Assembly (NCBI GenBank): GCA_033439765.1 | Contig: JAULSN010000001.1 | Coordinates: 6,944,001-7,008,000 of the forward strand | DNA: 64,000 nucleotides | Direction: 5' to 3' | Source of the DNA: Lasiosphaeria ovina | Lineage: Eukaryota; Ascomycota; Sordariomycetes; Sordariales; Lasiosphaeriaceae | In this document: positions 22,641 through 33,413 of the stretch, piece by piece | Layout: the number at the start of each line of letters is the position of its first letter | Position numbering within the stretch: position 1 is the stretch's first letter | The notes under the pieces: model-generated | What the model saw: the letters and a program-made list of their open reading frames with translations, nothing else | Told to the model about the DNA's origin: nothing | Database searches by the model: none | Translations under genes and position numbers: made by a program

Positions 22641-22795
22641 GACCCTTGGCTTCGGAGCGCGGCCCAAAGCCGGGACCCAATCGGGGTGTAATTACACCGC
22701 CTGAAAATTCCGAAACATGGTGCCTTGTGGCACGCACACTCCGGCTACCGCACCAGGTAGCCGACGATTTGTGCGGCCCGTTCATGACGCCATCC

Positions 22796-24334
22796 CGAAT
22801 TCCAGGATTCTGCGTCCTCGGCTCTCATTGTTAATGATGCACAGCGCACTAGTCACAAAATGGTGATAAAAGTGATGCATTGAAGGAAGAAAGAAGTGCG
22901 GAGGGCCCTGATTTCTGGCATGTGGGCCCTAAGCCGTTGTCGGCGAAGATCAACGATTGTCAGGGCGTCAGCCCAAAATGACCTTGCTTACTCGACCACT
23001 CGTTGCCTCGGCCACCTAATCAGCCTTTGCAAGAACATATATATATTGCGCGCGAAAGAGCGATGGAGCTTGTTCGTGAGGAATGGTCTTGCGAAAGCGC
23101 GATCCTGTGTAGCCAGACATTTGGTGCGCTTTTTGTGCCCGGGGCGAAACTATGATCCGGTATGACTCTATCGGAGTAGTGCCGTTCAATTATTTTGACC
23201 TTTTGCTATACCGCGGTAAATGCTTATATCAACCTTTAATGTGATACGTGGTAATGGGTATGAGTTATTTCACTTTTGTACTAAATCTAACTGTGGAAGT
23301 CCCTCCTTAAGGTACGTTAGCAAGTCTTACGGAGGTAGACGAAATAATATATATATATATTGCGGTGGGCTGGACACATCCATCGAGCATGCCTTGCTTG
23401 GACTTCTGCAGCGCCGCCGCTCCCCAATTCTCGATTGCGTTCCCCGGCGTGGAAACTCTGTCACTTGCTACCGCTTTCGGCCTCCGCATCGTCAAGGGTC
23501 AGGGAAATAGAAGCGTGCACAACGAAGCGGTGGCGCCTCTTTGCTTCTAGTTTTCGGTTTCTTGCAAACATGGTTTCAGTGATCTGTGGGCAATCAGTAT
23601 CCCCAGCACAGGGTCGAGTTGTGCCGAACGGGTCCTGTAAGCTGATTTTTTGGCGGCAGAAGTCGTGGCGGGTTTTTGAGGAATCGAAGGCATCGGCTGA
23701 CGGCTCCTGGGAACTATTCTCAACAAAGCCCCCCAACCCCGGATTTGCCATCCATCTTGGAATGCCGCGCAATCCGCCAGCCGGGTCTGGAGGGCTGCGC
23801 ACAAGTCAGAATTCAAGGGGCTCTGGGTGAAATGAGGCGCAAGCTCAGACGTAACCTGGATGGTCAATCAACGTTGTATCTCCATCCCTACTGTCTAGTA
23901 CAGGTTCAACATCAAGTGTGAAGCTACTTGGAGGTGCTAGAGACTTTCTAAAAGCTATGGCAGGGCGGCCGGGTATGGCGAACGGAGGCCATGTTCCACC
24001 TTCTAGTTAACCTATGTTCCTGTTAACTATTCATATTCTCCTTTATCAATTCAAGGGTAGTGTATTTCTGGCTTATGTGAAAGCTGGGCCAGCCACCTTT
24101 CGATTTCTGTTCTAAAAGGCAATGGTATCTGCGAAATCCTCCAATCAAACTTTCCAATCGAAATTTCGCATTCCATCCACCCCTACTGTCGTACAGGATT
24201 CCATATCTTCGTAGCTAATAATTTGTTCGTCGTTATCAGAGCCAACTACTTGCCTAACAAAGGCAGGTACCTATCTATTAGATCGACTAGACTTAAGGGT
24301 TCGGCTTGAAATCGGGAAAAATATCATAGATATT
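22796..24334. other. Intergenic region, no gene seen
   Basis: It holds AT microsatellites near 23038 and 23346 (ATATATATAT followed by TTGCG in both), and short frames without family features. Confidence 0.45.
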
Positions 24335-26076
24335 CTAGAAGTCTTTCAATGTATTATGCCAACGAACAGCTGGGTCTACTTTCAGACATATCCTGACGTC
24401 CTCAGACAACAACAGCTTGCTGTAAAACATACCCGAATCCTGCAATTGAGGTGGGATGATCATTTAGTGATACGTTGGTTGTTGGGGGATGATTCCGGGC
24501 TCGATATGCCACTTGGGGTTAATGTAATATTGGGCACATCTTCGGGACTCTTCCTGATATCGACCATCAAGTCACCACGGATTAAGGGCAACCAGAAGCC
24601 CGATTTAGTACCCACGGATAAAGAATATATAATGATTGACTGGTGTTAGATAGAGAGAATGGGCTTCAAAATCATGTATAATTACCTTTATCACGAATTT
24701 ACTCATAAACCTCTCCCGGTCCTTCACCCAGATAGCACTAACGCGGCAGTCATCTGGCGGGGCGCTGGAAATTCTGGAATAGCACCAAGTGCTAAATAAC
24801 GGCAACGAGAAAATATCAGTGACAACAACATTTAGGTAAGTAGTGCGAACGAACAGATCTGGGACTTCTTACACTCCCAACTGGTCAGTAATGCACGACC
24901 CCGTAGCCCCAAGGCGCGCGAACCTGCTGTCCCCGAGCACGGCGGTACCCACTTTGCATGCGCAAGGCAGCTTCCTTGATGGTGCCCACGTAGCCTATTA
25001 TCATTGGTTCTACGAGTAGAAGGGGCATTGAAACGCGCTGGAATCGAAACGCATTGCATCTCCACCAGTAATCCAAGCCACACTGGAACGCATCGCGATG
25101 TAGGCCAAAGTCGTACCTGACGGGCCGTCAACGGTTCCCCTCGAATACTGGAACGAAAGACCTAAGCTCTCGGGATTAATTAGTTATTAGATTGCGGCCG
25201 CGCTCATGTCGTGGTCGCTGGAATGTCGCTGAGCACTTACCTAGCCAGTGCTCGGTTTCTATGTTTCCTGCTGAGTAGCTGATGTAGAGCTAATTTGTCA
25301 CAAGTTCTGTCAGCAAGACCATTCCTATAATCTCAACTTCGCCATTGACCCTAGGTGAGTAGTACCATATCGTGGTAGAAGTTCGTTGTTTGGGTGTTCC
25401 AGCTTGTCTTGGGTATTGAGTCTAGTTTTTAATACACTCTCTCGATGAGGTCGTATTTGTCCACTTTAGGAAGACACGGCGGCAGCTGCTGCAGAATGCA
25501 ATGCGACACGGATAGGAGAGGAGGGAAACACATACCATCGTCCATTTCTACAATTTGTATGTAGTCTTTCAGCTCGTAACGCGCAAAAGTGCTTTTTCTA
25601 AAAGTCTTCAGTGCAGCCTCGCAGCTAGGTAAGCAGTCGTTCGGCCAGTTTTGATTAGCTTACAGCGAACAGAAGAATGCAAGGCAAGCAAGCTTCCGGG
25701 TACATACTCAGCTTTGTTCTTCTGCCGCTGGACGACTGCGATCTTCACGTTGTTCGTCGTCAATTCATCGAAGATTTCACCTATATGCGGAGATAATCGG
25801 ATATGCAGCGGACTGGGTTGAGGTTGAGTAGATCGGTTGTACATTAGCTGGCCGCGTTCGGGTGATTGATATACATCATCCGATGCCATCTGGATATAGC
25901 TTATCTGGTGCCAGTTTTCGCTCAGCTGGTTCCCCATACGACACCGCTGGTGAGAGCGAGTCAGCACGCCTTTCGAGAGCAAGGGAAATAAGTATGGGCC
26001 CTTGAGATTAATAGCCGACTCACTCAAGATCAAACACAACGGCCTTTGGGTATGCTTCGGTACTTGGTTCAGCCAT
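24335..26076 (-). pseudogene. HAD-like (MDP1-like) family member D, decayed
   Basis: Exon counterparts of B and C can be followed along the whole length. Exon 1 (26024-26076) reads AYPKAVVFDL with the D-x-D motif kept. Exon 2 (25708-25946) contains RLSPHIGEIFDEL and VKIAVVQRQ. Exon 3 (25536-25624) is ALKTFRKSTFARYELKDYI. Later come LYISYSAGNIE, CGLDYWWRCNAF, CRVSAIWVKDRERF and KMIIPPQLQ. Disablements: exon 2 is out of frame unless an extra 50-base intron is assumed, which would remove the conserved Trp. There is a TAA at 25429-25431 in exon 4, a TGA at 25128-25130 at the start of exon 6, and a frame change before MIIPPQLQ. TAA and TGA could come from CAA and CGA by C-to-T change, as RIP does. 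Confidence 0.65.
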
Positions 26077-28835
26077 CGTGGATGTATATTGCGTAATTTG
26101 CAAATCGATATTAATCAGGTCTTCAAGCTGATAATTTGCTTGAAAATACCCTCTAGGTATTTGCCGAGCCTGGCTAAAAGGTTGGCGGCTTGGTACTAAA
26201 GGTAGTTTATCAATCTAAATTCGAAGGCAATTATTTGGGGGGGGGAGGTAGTTAAAAGAAATCCAGAGACTAGCCTAACTGGAAGGATAAGAAAGGGGGA
26301 TGGGAAAGTGAGACGAGCGACATCAGAATAATCCAAGTGAGTCTGGCCCACGCTTCGTATTTAATGTCTAGTATTGGTGTCCTCGATTATGGGTTAATTA
26401 TTATTCTTGTCATCGGTTGCCTGTTGGTTTCATGCCTACTCGTATTTGTCTCCTGGCGATTTGAGAGTTGGGACTTGGCGCGCTGACACTGACCAGCGTT
26501 GGGGGCCGTTGGCAATTTCCATGACCAGCACCTTCTCAACAGGGCCAATAGTGGTCCCAAACTACGGATACCTAAGTTGCATTCAAATTCGGGGCCTTTC
26601 TTCGACCTTGACTACATGAACCAATGCATCAACTCTGAATGCCCTCATTATCAACTGCTTTGTGCGCGACTTGACTTCTGACCGGTGGGGCCCGTTGCTC
26701 CTCAGTTGGGCAGATCTGTCAGATGGACGGGATGGATACAGCCCGGGTGGATGTGGGGTTGAAGCCCTGAAGAGCCCCTCTTACAACAGCACCCATAGCC
26801 TGCAGGGGTCCCCGTCCCAGGGCAGGTCGTCCAGGCGCTGCCAGGCTCCTCCGGGACTGGCTCGGAAGCCCCGCTACCTACGAGAAAACACTTGCAGAGA
26901 ATATCCGCTACTAACCTAGCTGCCGGCCTTACGCGGACCGCACCGCGGGCCTTACGCGGGCTGCAACCCCAAGTTGCATGGATGGGCGCACGCTGGACGG
27001 GGTGCGCGTAGAATCATCCAATGTCCGCACGCACAGCCTACCTCCTGTTTCAACGGTCAGCTGGCCACCATGGCCTACATATTAACCTAACTAGAGTCTT
27101 CCATTGTCATCTTGCTCTGAGCGATCATTAAAAGGCCGCCATTCCCATCGAGAGATCGACCTCATCTGCGCTAGGAACACACGGGCAACTTGGAGCAGAC
27201 AAGTCGGCGTCGAGAGTCTTCGGCCTTTACGAATGAAAATTTCAATTTGTCGGCATTTTGGTCCCAACTCTCTCTGCATCCAGGCCAAACACTCTCTCTG
27301 TCAGAGCGATCCGTCCAGCTCGCCATCATGGCCACCCGTCGTCATTCGGGGTTTCCGAGTCAAATCGCAGCGAACTACGGAGCGTACTGTTACGGGTTCA
27401 ACATCTTTCGGCGCAAGTGCGATGCCCCAGTCTCTCGTCACTTCTTTCAATACCCATGATCATGATTGACAGGCGTCGATTTTTCTCCTGATCAATACCC
27501 GCATTTCCAGGGCTCGTTGAGAACGAGGTTATCCTGCATTCAAGGTGATGAACAGGCCCCTTGACCTGGAAGGGACTTTGACATTTATCCCCAGCATCAA
27601 ATCAACTTCAGGGCGTTTCCCGGCCTCGGACACAGTTTGCTTGGCAGATATAACGTTGAGCTGCATGGTTTTGGACCTTGCAGCGTAGTGATCGCGCTCG
27701 ATCCTTTGAGGGCGACAGTGTGAGCTTTTTCTTCCGATTTGTCATTATTCCTGCGTACCTATTTTTAGGTAGTTATCGAAGCTCCATTACCTACCTACGC
27801 AACAGACCGAAGGGGGTTTCGCCAACACAGGTCAATCGCCCGAAGTTGCACAACTCGTTCAAAACATTGCACGTCAACTCTCCACGTTGTCAGACGTCTC
27901 AGTGTTTCATGCTCGCGTTTGGCGGAATGGTGACGAACTCAGCTTGCCTCGGGGAGGACACAATGTTTGTTTTACATTATGCCTCGTTGGCTTTACCTTG
28001 CAAATTCATTTCGGGCTATTTACCCCTCTTCTCACCCTTCAAAAGCGAGACTAGATATACCTATCTATGTCTTGCTCTCACTTCATCTTGCCTCATCGAT
28101 ATGTAGTGTATGGTATGGTGGGACTCTGTCACCTCCGTGTCGCGCAACTGCCTTGCTACAAGTCCGCGGCAAACCCCCACTGACGGCTGACGCAAGGGCC
28201 CTTTGATCCTTCCCGCCCCCATTGCCTTGCCTGCCTGCATCTGTGTTGCGGATGCCGCACATGTTTGACGGCGCCAAGGGCCCAGCCGCACACAGACATG
28301 TTCCTGTCCTACCCCCCAAACTCGGAGCAGCTCTAACCGCCACTGAAAACTCGGCGCGCCTTTCGTTGGCGTCTGATTCCGCCTCAGGTTGGCGTGTCGT
28401 CACCGCCGTCGATCGCTCCTTCGCCCATCCTGCTCCAGCTCGCCCCCGAGAAAAAAGTACCGAGCTGTTCCAGTTATGTCTATCGGTCGCCACACCGGTG
28501 CAGCACCCTCAATGCCTTGACCGCGATGGCGTTTTACCAGGCCGGGTTCGCTGCCCAGCATGACACGCGTCGCGTGGTACAGCGTGCCGCTGAGCTGCCG
28601 CTGAGACCGAGAGAAATGTGTGGCACACTATGCTTGGCCGCTCAAACGCCATTTCCGAGCAGAAAATGTGGCTGCCTATCTCAAATTGTCGCCTCTCTCC
28701 AGAGGCTTCCCGCCTCGATATTATCGCGTGGATTCTCTCAGGCCGACCGTCTGTTCTGGCAACGGGCGACGACTAGTTCCCGCGATCGGCCACGACTCGG
28801 CGCCAAAGTTGCTCCCAGTTCCTCGCCAGGTCGCC
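26077..28835. other. Intergenic region between the HAD-like cluster and the rhodopsin-like gene
   Basis: No gene could be supported in 2.7 kb. Several open frames of 60-150 codons exist on both strands (for example 27678-28106), but none carries a domain, a signal peptide in good context, or splice signals. The last 200 bases are the promoter and leader of the rhodopsin-like gene. Confidence 0.45.
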
Positions 28836-30512
28836 ATGGTGCAGCTTGATAATAACTTCACCCCGGAACAGAGGAGACAGTACGTCGTGTCCGCTGCCAT
28901 TATTGGTCTGGTCTTGTCGAGCGTTTCCCTCGTCGCTAGACTTTGGGCGCGCTATGTCATCGTCAAGAAACTCCGACTCGAAGATTGGTTTATGATCGCG
29001 GGGCTGCTTCTCAGCTACGGCACCGTCGGACTCATGTTCTGGGGTACGCAGCCTTTCCTGCGATTGAATGCACATCATAGGGGTCAGACGAAACCACGGC
29101 CAGGCAACTGACTCGGGCTGCAGGACTGACGACGGGCCTCGGCGAGGTGTTTACGTCACTTTCCAAGGACAAACAGCGGGCATTTCTTCTGGTGCGCCCT
29201 TGATTGTTCGGACCAAACACCCCTTGAGAGAAAACAACACTGATCATTCCGAGGACAGAGTATATGGATCCAGCAGGCAAGCACTGCCGCACCTCGCTGG
29301 CCATCTTCTCCTCTAACAGATAGAGCGGGCTGATAGAAAATCCAACCACCGACCATGTTCCTCGTCAAGACGTCCATCATCTTGTTCAACGCACGCATTT
29401 TTGTGACGCGCAAGTTCCGCATCGTGTCGTGGGTGGTCTGGGCAACGACGCTCCTATGGATGATTGGCACGGTAGTCGGGACGACGCTGCAGTGCAGCCC
29501 GCCCTCGTTCTTCTGGGATAAGCGTCAGGCTGGATCGTGCGCCGGACACACGGTTGTCACCATTGGCTTGACAAGTGCCGTCGTGTCTTGCGTCGGCGAT
29601 ATTGCCATCTTTATCATGCCGATCCCGATCCTGGCTAGACTCAAGATCGACAAGAGAACTCGGGCTGGGCTGATCTGTTTGTTCGCACTTGGCTTTTTGT
29701 GAGCATTATCTGGCTGCTGTTATTAGGCACGCCATGTGATCTGACATTCCCGCCAAATAGTGTAGTCCTGACGAGTTTCGTTCGGTGGATCACCTTGGTT
29801 GGAGTGCCCGATGACGGATTTACTTGTACGTCCATGACCCCTGACCCCCCCCCCCCCCCCCCCCCCCCTTTTTCCCCTCCCACAATTATGTTGCCAAGGC
29901 GTTTGCCCCTGAACAAACTGACCTCTCACTCACCAATGTGCATTATTTGCAACAGCCGGCTCAGTACAGATTGCCGTATGGACCTACTTCGAGATGTCTA
30001 TCGGCATCACCTGTGGCAACCTGCCATTTCTGGCGCCCCTTGTGGGCTGCACTGGCCCGCGCCGGAGGAGAAGGACCGGGTACTTGACCAGCAATAGCCG
30101 CGCGGCTCCATATCAGCAACCAAATCGAGACCAAACACGATCGCTTTCATTGCAACAACTGCAGAGCCAGAAACCACCGTCCCAAGTCAGCTTATCCCCC
30201 ATCGACCTCCGGCAGAAACCACTCCCATTACCCCCGGCCCCGCCGGGCGTTGCAGCCGACCAGCTCGACAGGCCCCCGTCCCAGCACTTGGGCGGCCTCT
30301 TCACGCGCTTCTACGACAGCCCCGAGGGCAGCGAAATCGAGCTGCAGCGGTCGCCGCGACCCATGGCCCGTGGGAATCCGGGAGGCGAAATGTCTCCGCT
30401 GCAGGCCATGCAGCCCGACGTCATACCTGAGGAGTATCGGATCAGGATCGCAACGCCAGACAGGCTTTTGCTTCGGCAGGAGCGGCAGCCGCACCTGTTG
30501 CAAATGCAATGA
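28836..30512 (+). CDS. Fungal rhodopsin-domain integral membrane protein (7-TM, PTH11-like)
   Basis: Exons 28836-29043, 29124-29191, 29337-29698, 29761-29825 and 29956-30512 give 419 residues in frame. I chose the ATG at 28836 (GTCGCCATGG context) because the family starts just before the first helix. Membrane helices are visible: YVVSAAIIGLVLSSVSLVAR, WFMIAGLLLSYGTVGLM, FLVKTSIILFNARIF, WVVWATTLLWMIGTVVG, VVTIGLTSAVVSCVGDIAIF and AGLICLFALGF. The D-W pair in the second helix and the K-SI-LF-RIF motif are hallmarks of this fungal family, which lacks a retinal lysine. The cytoplasmic C-terminal tail (about 150 residues) is Pro/Gln/Ser-rich. Members sit in the plasma membrane and include PTH11-like sensing receptors; ligand unknown. 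The fourth intron holds a run of 24 C. Confidence 0.88.
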
Positions 30513-31210
30513 CAGCATCGACGCAGGGGATTATTGTTGCGAGCAAGAGCCGGCTTTGGCTTGCATGTTGGCAATCCCAGTATCTAAGAACTGACGCTGG
30601 GCCCATTCAGGACGACAAAGTGGTCAAGAAGAAGAAGAAGAAGAAGTGATGACCACCAGGCCACAATCCAGGACAGGACACACCCTTTGTGACGGGCACC
30701 GGCACAGCAGATGTCACAGATCGAAAACTTGCTCGCCTGGGACGAAGTGGCAAAACTCGAAGAAATGACTAAAGCCTGTTGGCAAAAGTCGGACGATTAA
30801 AATTGTGAAGGAAATATGTCGCTATATCGAGAGAGCTGGATCAGATGCCAAAGGCAGCTTCCGGAGCGGGACGGCTCCCTCAAAGTCACGGGCAGGAGCT
30901 AATGTAAATATCCGATTGGCTGTGGCCTATTTGTTGATTTCGAAGCAGGTGCTCACTCAGCCCTGATTTCTAAGCAGCGAATATTACGCTCTTCTCCACA
31001 CTCGATTATTAAGTTGAGAAGTTTTTTGCAGTTTGATCAAGGCCTGGCGCGATAGAAGTGGGCAGTTTGTGGGTGGTGAAATGGAATTATTTAAGAGAGC
31101 GAGACCTCGAGGACGATCGCTTCGTTGGAGGCTGTGGAAACACAGTTAACTAGCCCAGTTTTACTCAGACAGATTCCTGGAATTTGGTTGTGCGCTTTGT
31201 TGCCTTTACA
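30513..31210. other. Intergenic region, nothing recognised
   Basis: It includes an (AAG)n tract near 30627 and the upstream region of the NmrA-like gene. No gene was seen. Confidence 0.5.
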
Positions 31211-32131
31211 ATGGCCCCCGGTCCAAGGATAGCTCTCGCTGGTGCAACAGGTGGGCTGGGTCCTACAGTCGTGGCAGAGTTCGTTGCCAACGGCTTGCAT
31301 GTCACGCTCCTCACGCGCAAGGGTGGCAGTGGAGCAAAGGGGTCTACGACGTCTGAACTCCTGGACATCAAAGAGGTCGACTACGAGAATATTGCCGAGG
31401 TGACAAAAGCCCTGCACGGAGTCGATGTCTTCATCAGCACGGTTGGCAACCCCGGCCTGGACGCACAGATCCAGCTCATCGACGCCGCCGTCGCCGCCGG
31501 TGTCAAGCGGTTCCTCCCGAGCGAGTTCGGGGCCGAGGCCGAGCACCCACGACAAAAAGACTTCCCGCTGTACGTCACCAAGCGCCGCATCGTGGACTAC
31601 CTGGCGAAGAAGGCAGCCGAGCACCCCAGCTTCTCCTACACCAGGGTCGTCACCCACGCGTTCTTCGACTGGGGAATCAGCGAGTCCTTCCTGGTCGACC
31701 GGGCGGCCCACCACATGGTCCGCTACAACGGCGGCAACACGCCGTTTTCCGTCACAACGCTCAAGACGATCGCGACCGCTCTCGTCTTCATATCCAAGAA
31801 CCTCGAGGCGACCAAGAACCGCGCCGTGTTCGTCCACGACGCCGCCATCACGCAGAATCAGCTCGCGAGGCTGGCCCAGGAGGCTGATGGGATTGAGTGG
31901 ACGTTCGAGGAGCAGAGCACCAAGCAACTGCTGCAGGACAGTCTTGATGAGCTGAGGAAGTTGAAGCCGGACGTCGGCAAGGCCATGCGCGGGTTCACCA
32001 CTGTCGCTGTGTATGACGCGGACCATGACCCTGATTTGACTGGCAGGGTGGATAATGAGATGATGGGAATTCCAATCATGGGTGACAGGGAGGTTGCGGA
32101 TGTTATCAAGAAGGCCATGGCAAAAGTTTGA
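31211..32131 (+). CDS. NmrA-like / isoflavone-reductase-like NAD(P)-binding protein
   Basis: An intronless gene. An upstream in-frame ATG at 31184 would add nine residues, but the Rossmann strand starts right after the ATG at 31211 (MAPGPRIALAGATGGLG), giving 306 residues. The glycine-rich motif GATGGLG and the TLLTRK stretch bind the dinucleotide; the Arg/Lys after strand 2 suggest NADPH. RFLPSEFG is the signature of the isoflavone/pinoresinol reductase branch, and the conserved YVTKR lysine follows. Such proteins are either small-molecule reductases or redox-sensing regulators like NmrA; this one keeps the features of the reductase branch. Cytosolic, substrate unknown. The neighbours do not form an obvious biosynthetic cluster. 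Confidence 0.87.
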   Translation: MAPGPRIALAGATGGLGPTVVAEFVANGLHVTLLTRKGGSGAKGSTTSELLDIKEVDYENIAEVTKALHGVDVFISTVGNPGLDAQIQLIDAAVAAGVKRFLPSEFGAEAEHPRQKDFPLYVTKRRIVDYLAKKAAEHPSFSYTRVVTHAFFDWGISESFLVDRAAHHMVRYNGGNTPFSVTTLKTIATALVFISKNLEATKNRAVFVHDAAITQNQLARLAQEADGIEWTFEEQSTKQLLQDSLDELRKLKPDVGKAMRGFTTVAVYDADHDPDLTGRVDNEMMGIPIMGDREVADVIKKAMAKV

Positions 32132-33413
32132 GGAAGGAGAGACCAACCCTGCACGTTTGATAACAATATATTCTTCCAAGACCAAAGCCCTGTTATGTCG
32201 TCCATTTTTGCACAGTCCATCAAGGACCTGTTATTGGTTGATCTATGGCCAGCACATAAGTGCATTGGCACTGCCACCTCCAGGACGGTCGCTTTCACCT
32301 TCCTCAGTTGCCCATAATCAAGCCCCGTCCGCGCCTCAATCCGCCGTCTGAAAAGGTCCATGTTCTAGAACTAGGCTTCCACATTTATTCCGACGCGGTC
32401 CGAGATCACGGGCCCACGAGTTTGAGCCAGGGTGCCGGAGCCTGCATTTCGGTCCGCGCTTGCATATAAGGCGGGCGCCCGAGCAGACTCGCGGATCCTC
32501 GACCATGCAATAAACCCTACCGATCGTATTGTTCAGGGCTGCGGGTTATGGTTGGCAACTGGACCCGGGTTCCCGGGAACGAGGATCGGGGCTTTGGGGG
32601 CATTGTGGACGTGGCGGGCCAATCAAGTCGCTGCACGTTCGTCTTTCCATTGAAGAGCTGACCACGGAATCGACATTTTTGGCTCTGGATTGCCTAGCAG
32701 GAATGCATGATGATGCACAGCCAGGTTCTGCCCCGAAATTTCCGGGTTCCAGAATTCGATCGCCCACCTCTAATTATTTGCGCGAAGGCACATCTGACAG
32801 GGCAAGAGTCGTTGATCGGCATCTCTTTGGTCAAGTGTGAGATATCAAGGACACATTCCATTTCTCGACCAGAACAGAAGGCAGGTGGCCAACCCTGTTC
32901 CCATGGTTGCGACCTGAGACTCAAAACGCCAAGAGTCTCAGCTTCAATGCTGACATCAGACGGATCCTAATGCCCTCATCAGCCTTGAAATGCCACTTGC
33001 AAGACATTTTCACCTGGGACAATGGCTGCCTGCTACCGCGCACCAGGACCAGACTTTAAAGTTACAACGACAGTCACCTGTCATATTTTCCCCGTATTTA
33101 GCAAGGGTGCCGCCGCGACAAGGGGCGGCCGCAGAGACCGAGTGCGCCGTGGGTGTTCCTCCAGAGCCCCAGCGGCGCAGCGCCATCATGGCAGACAACT
33201 CAGAATCCTTTACATGGGTGGCCTGGTGCTCACAGCGTAAAGCGTATAGCCGCCAAGCCAAATGCAAAGTTACTATTGATGATGGCTGAAGGCAGGACGA
33301 ACGCGATATAAAGACGGGCGACATCGACAGTGAGGATTTCTCTTTGGACATGTCGAAGCGACAGTACCCCTGAGATATCCCAGTCAACGAAAACACCCTC
33401 AAGTCTGAACGAA
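32132..33413. other. Intergenic region, nothing recognised
   Basis: Between the NmrA-like gene and the CON-13-like gene. Many CG-containing short frames without features on either strand. Confidence 0.5.

Larger units (their letters stand above)
19085..22795. repeat. Segmental tandem duplication, unit 2
   Basis: The second unit of the duplication described for 15230-19045, carrying HAD-like copy C. Exons 4, 5 and 6 of the genes in the two units have identical lengths (92, 49 and 292 bases), whereas introns and flanks have diverged strongly. Confidence 0.8.

Noticed and set aside
31091..32185. 364-codon minus-strand frame opposite the NmrA-like gene
   Set aside because: It is the antisense shadow of a gene with clear family motifs; the frame has no domain of its own.
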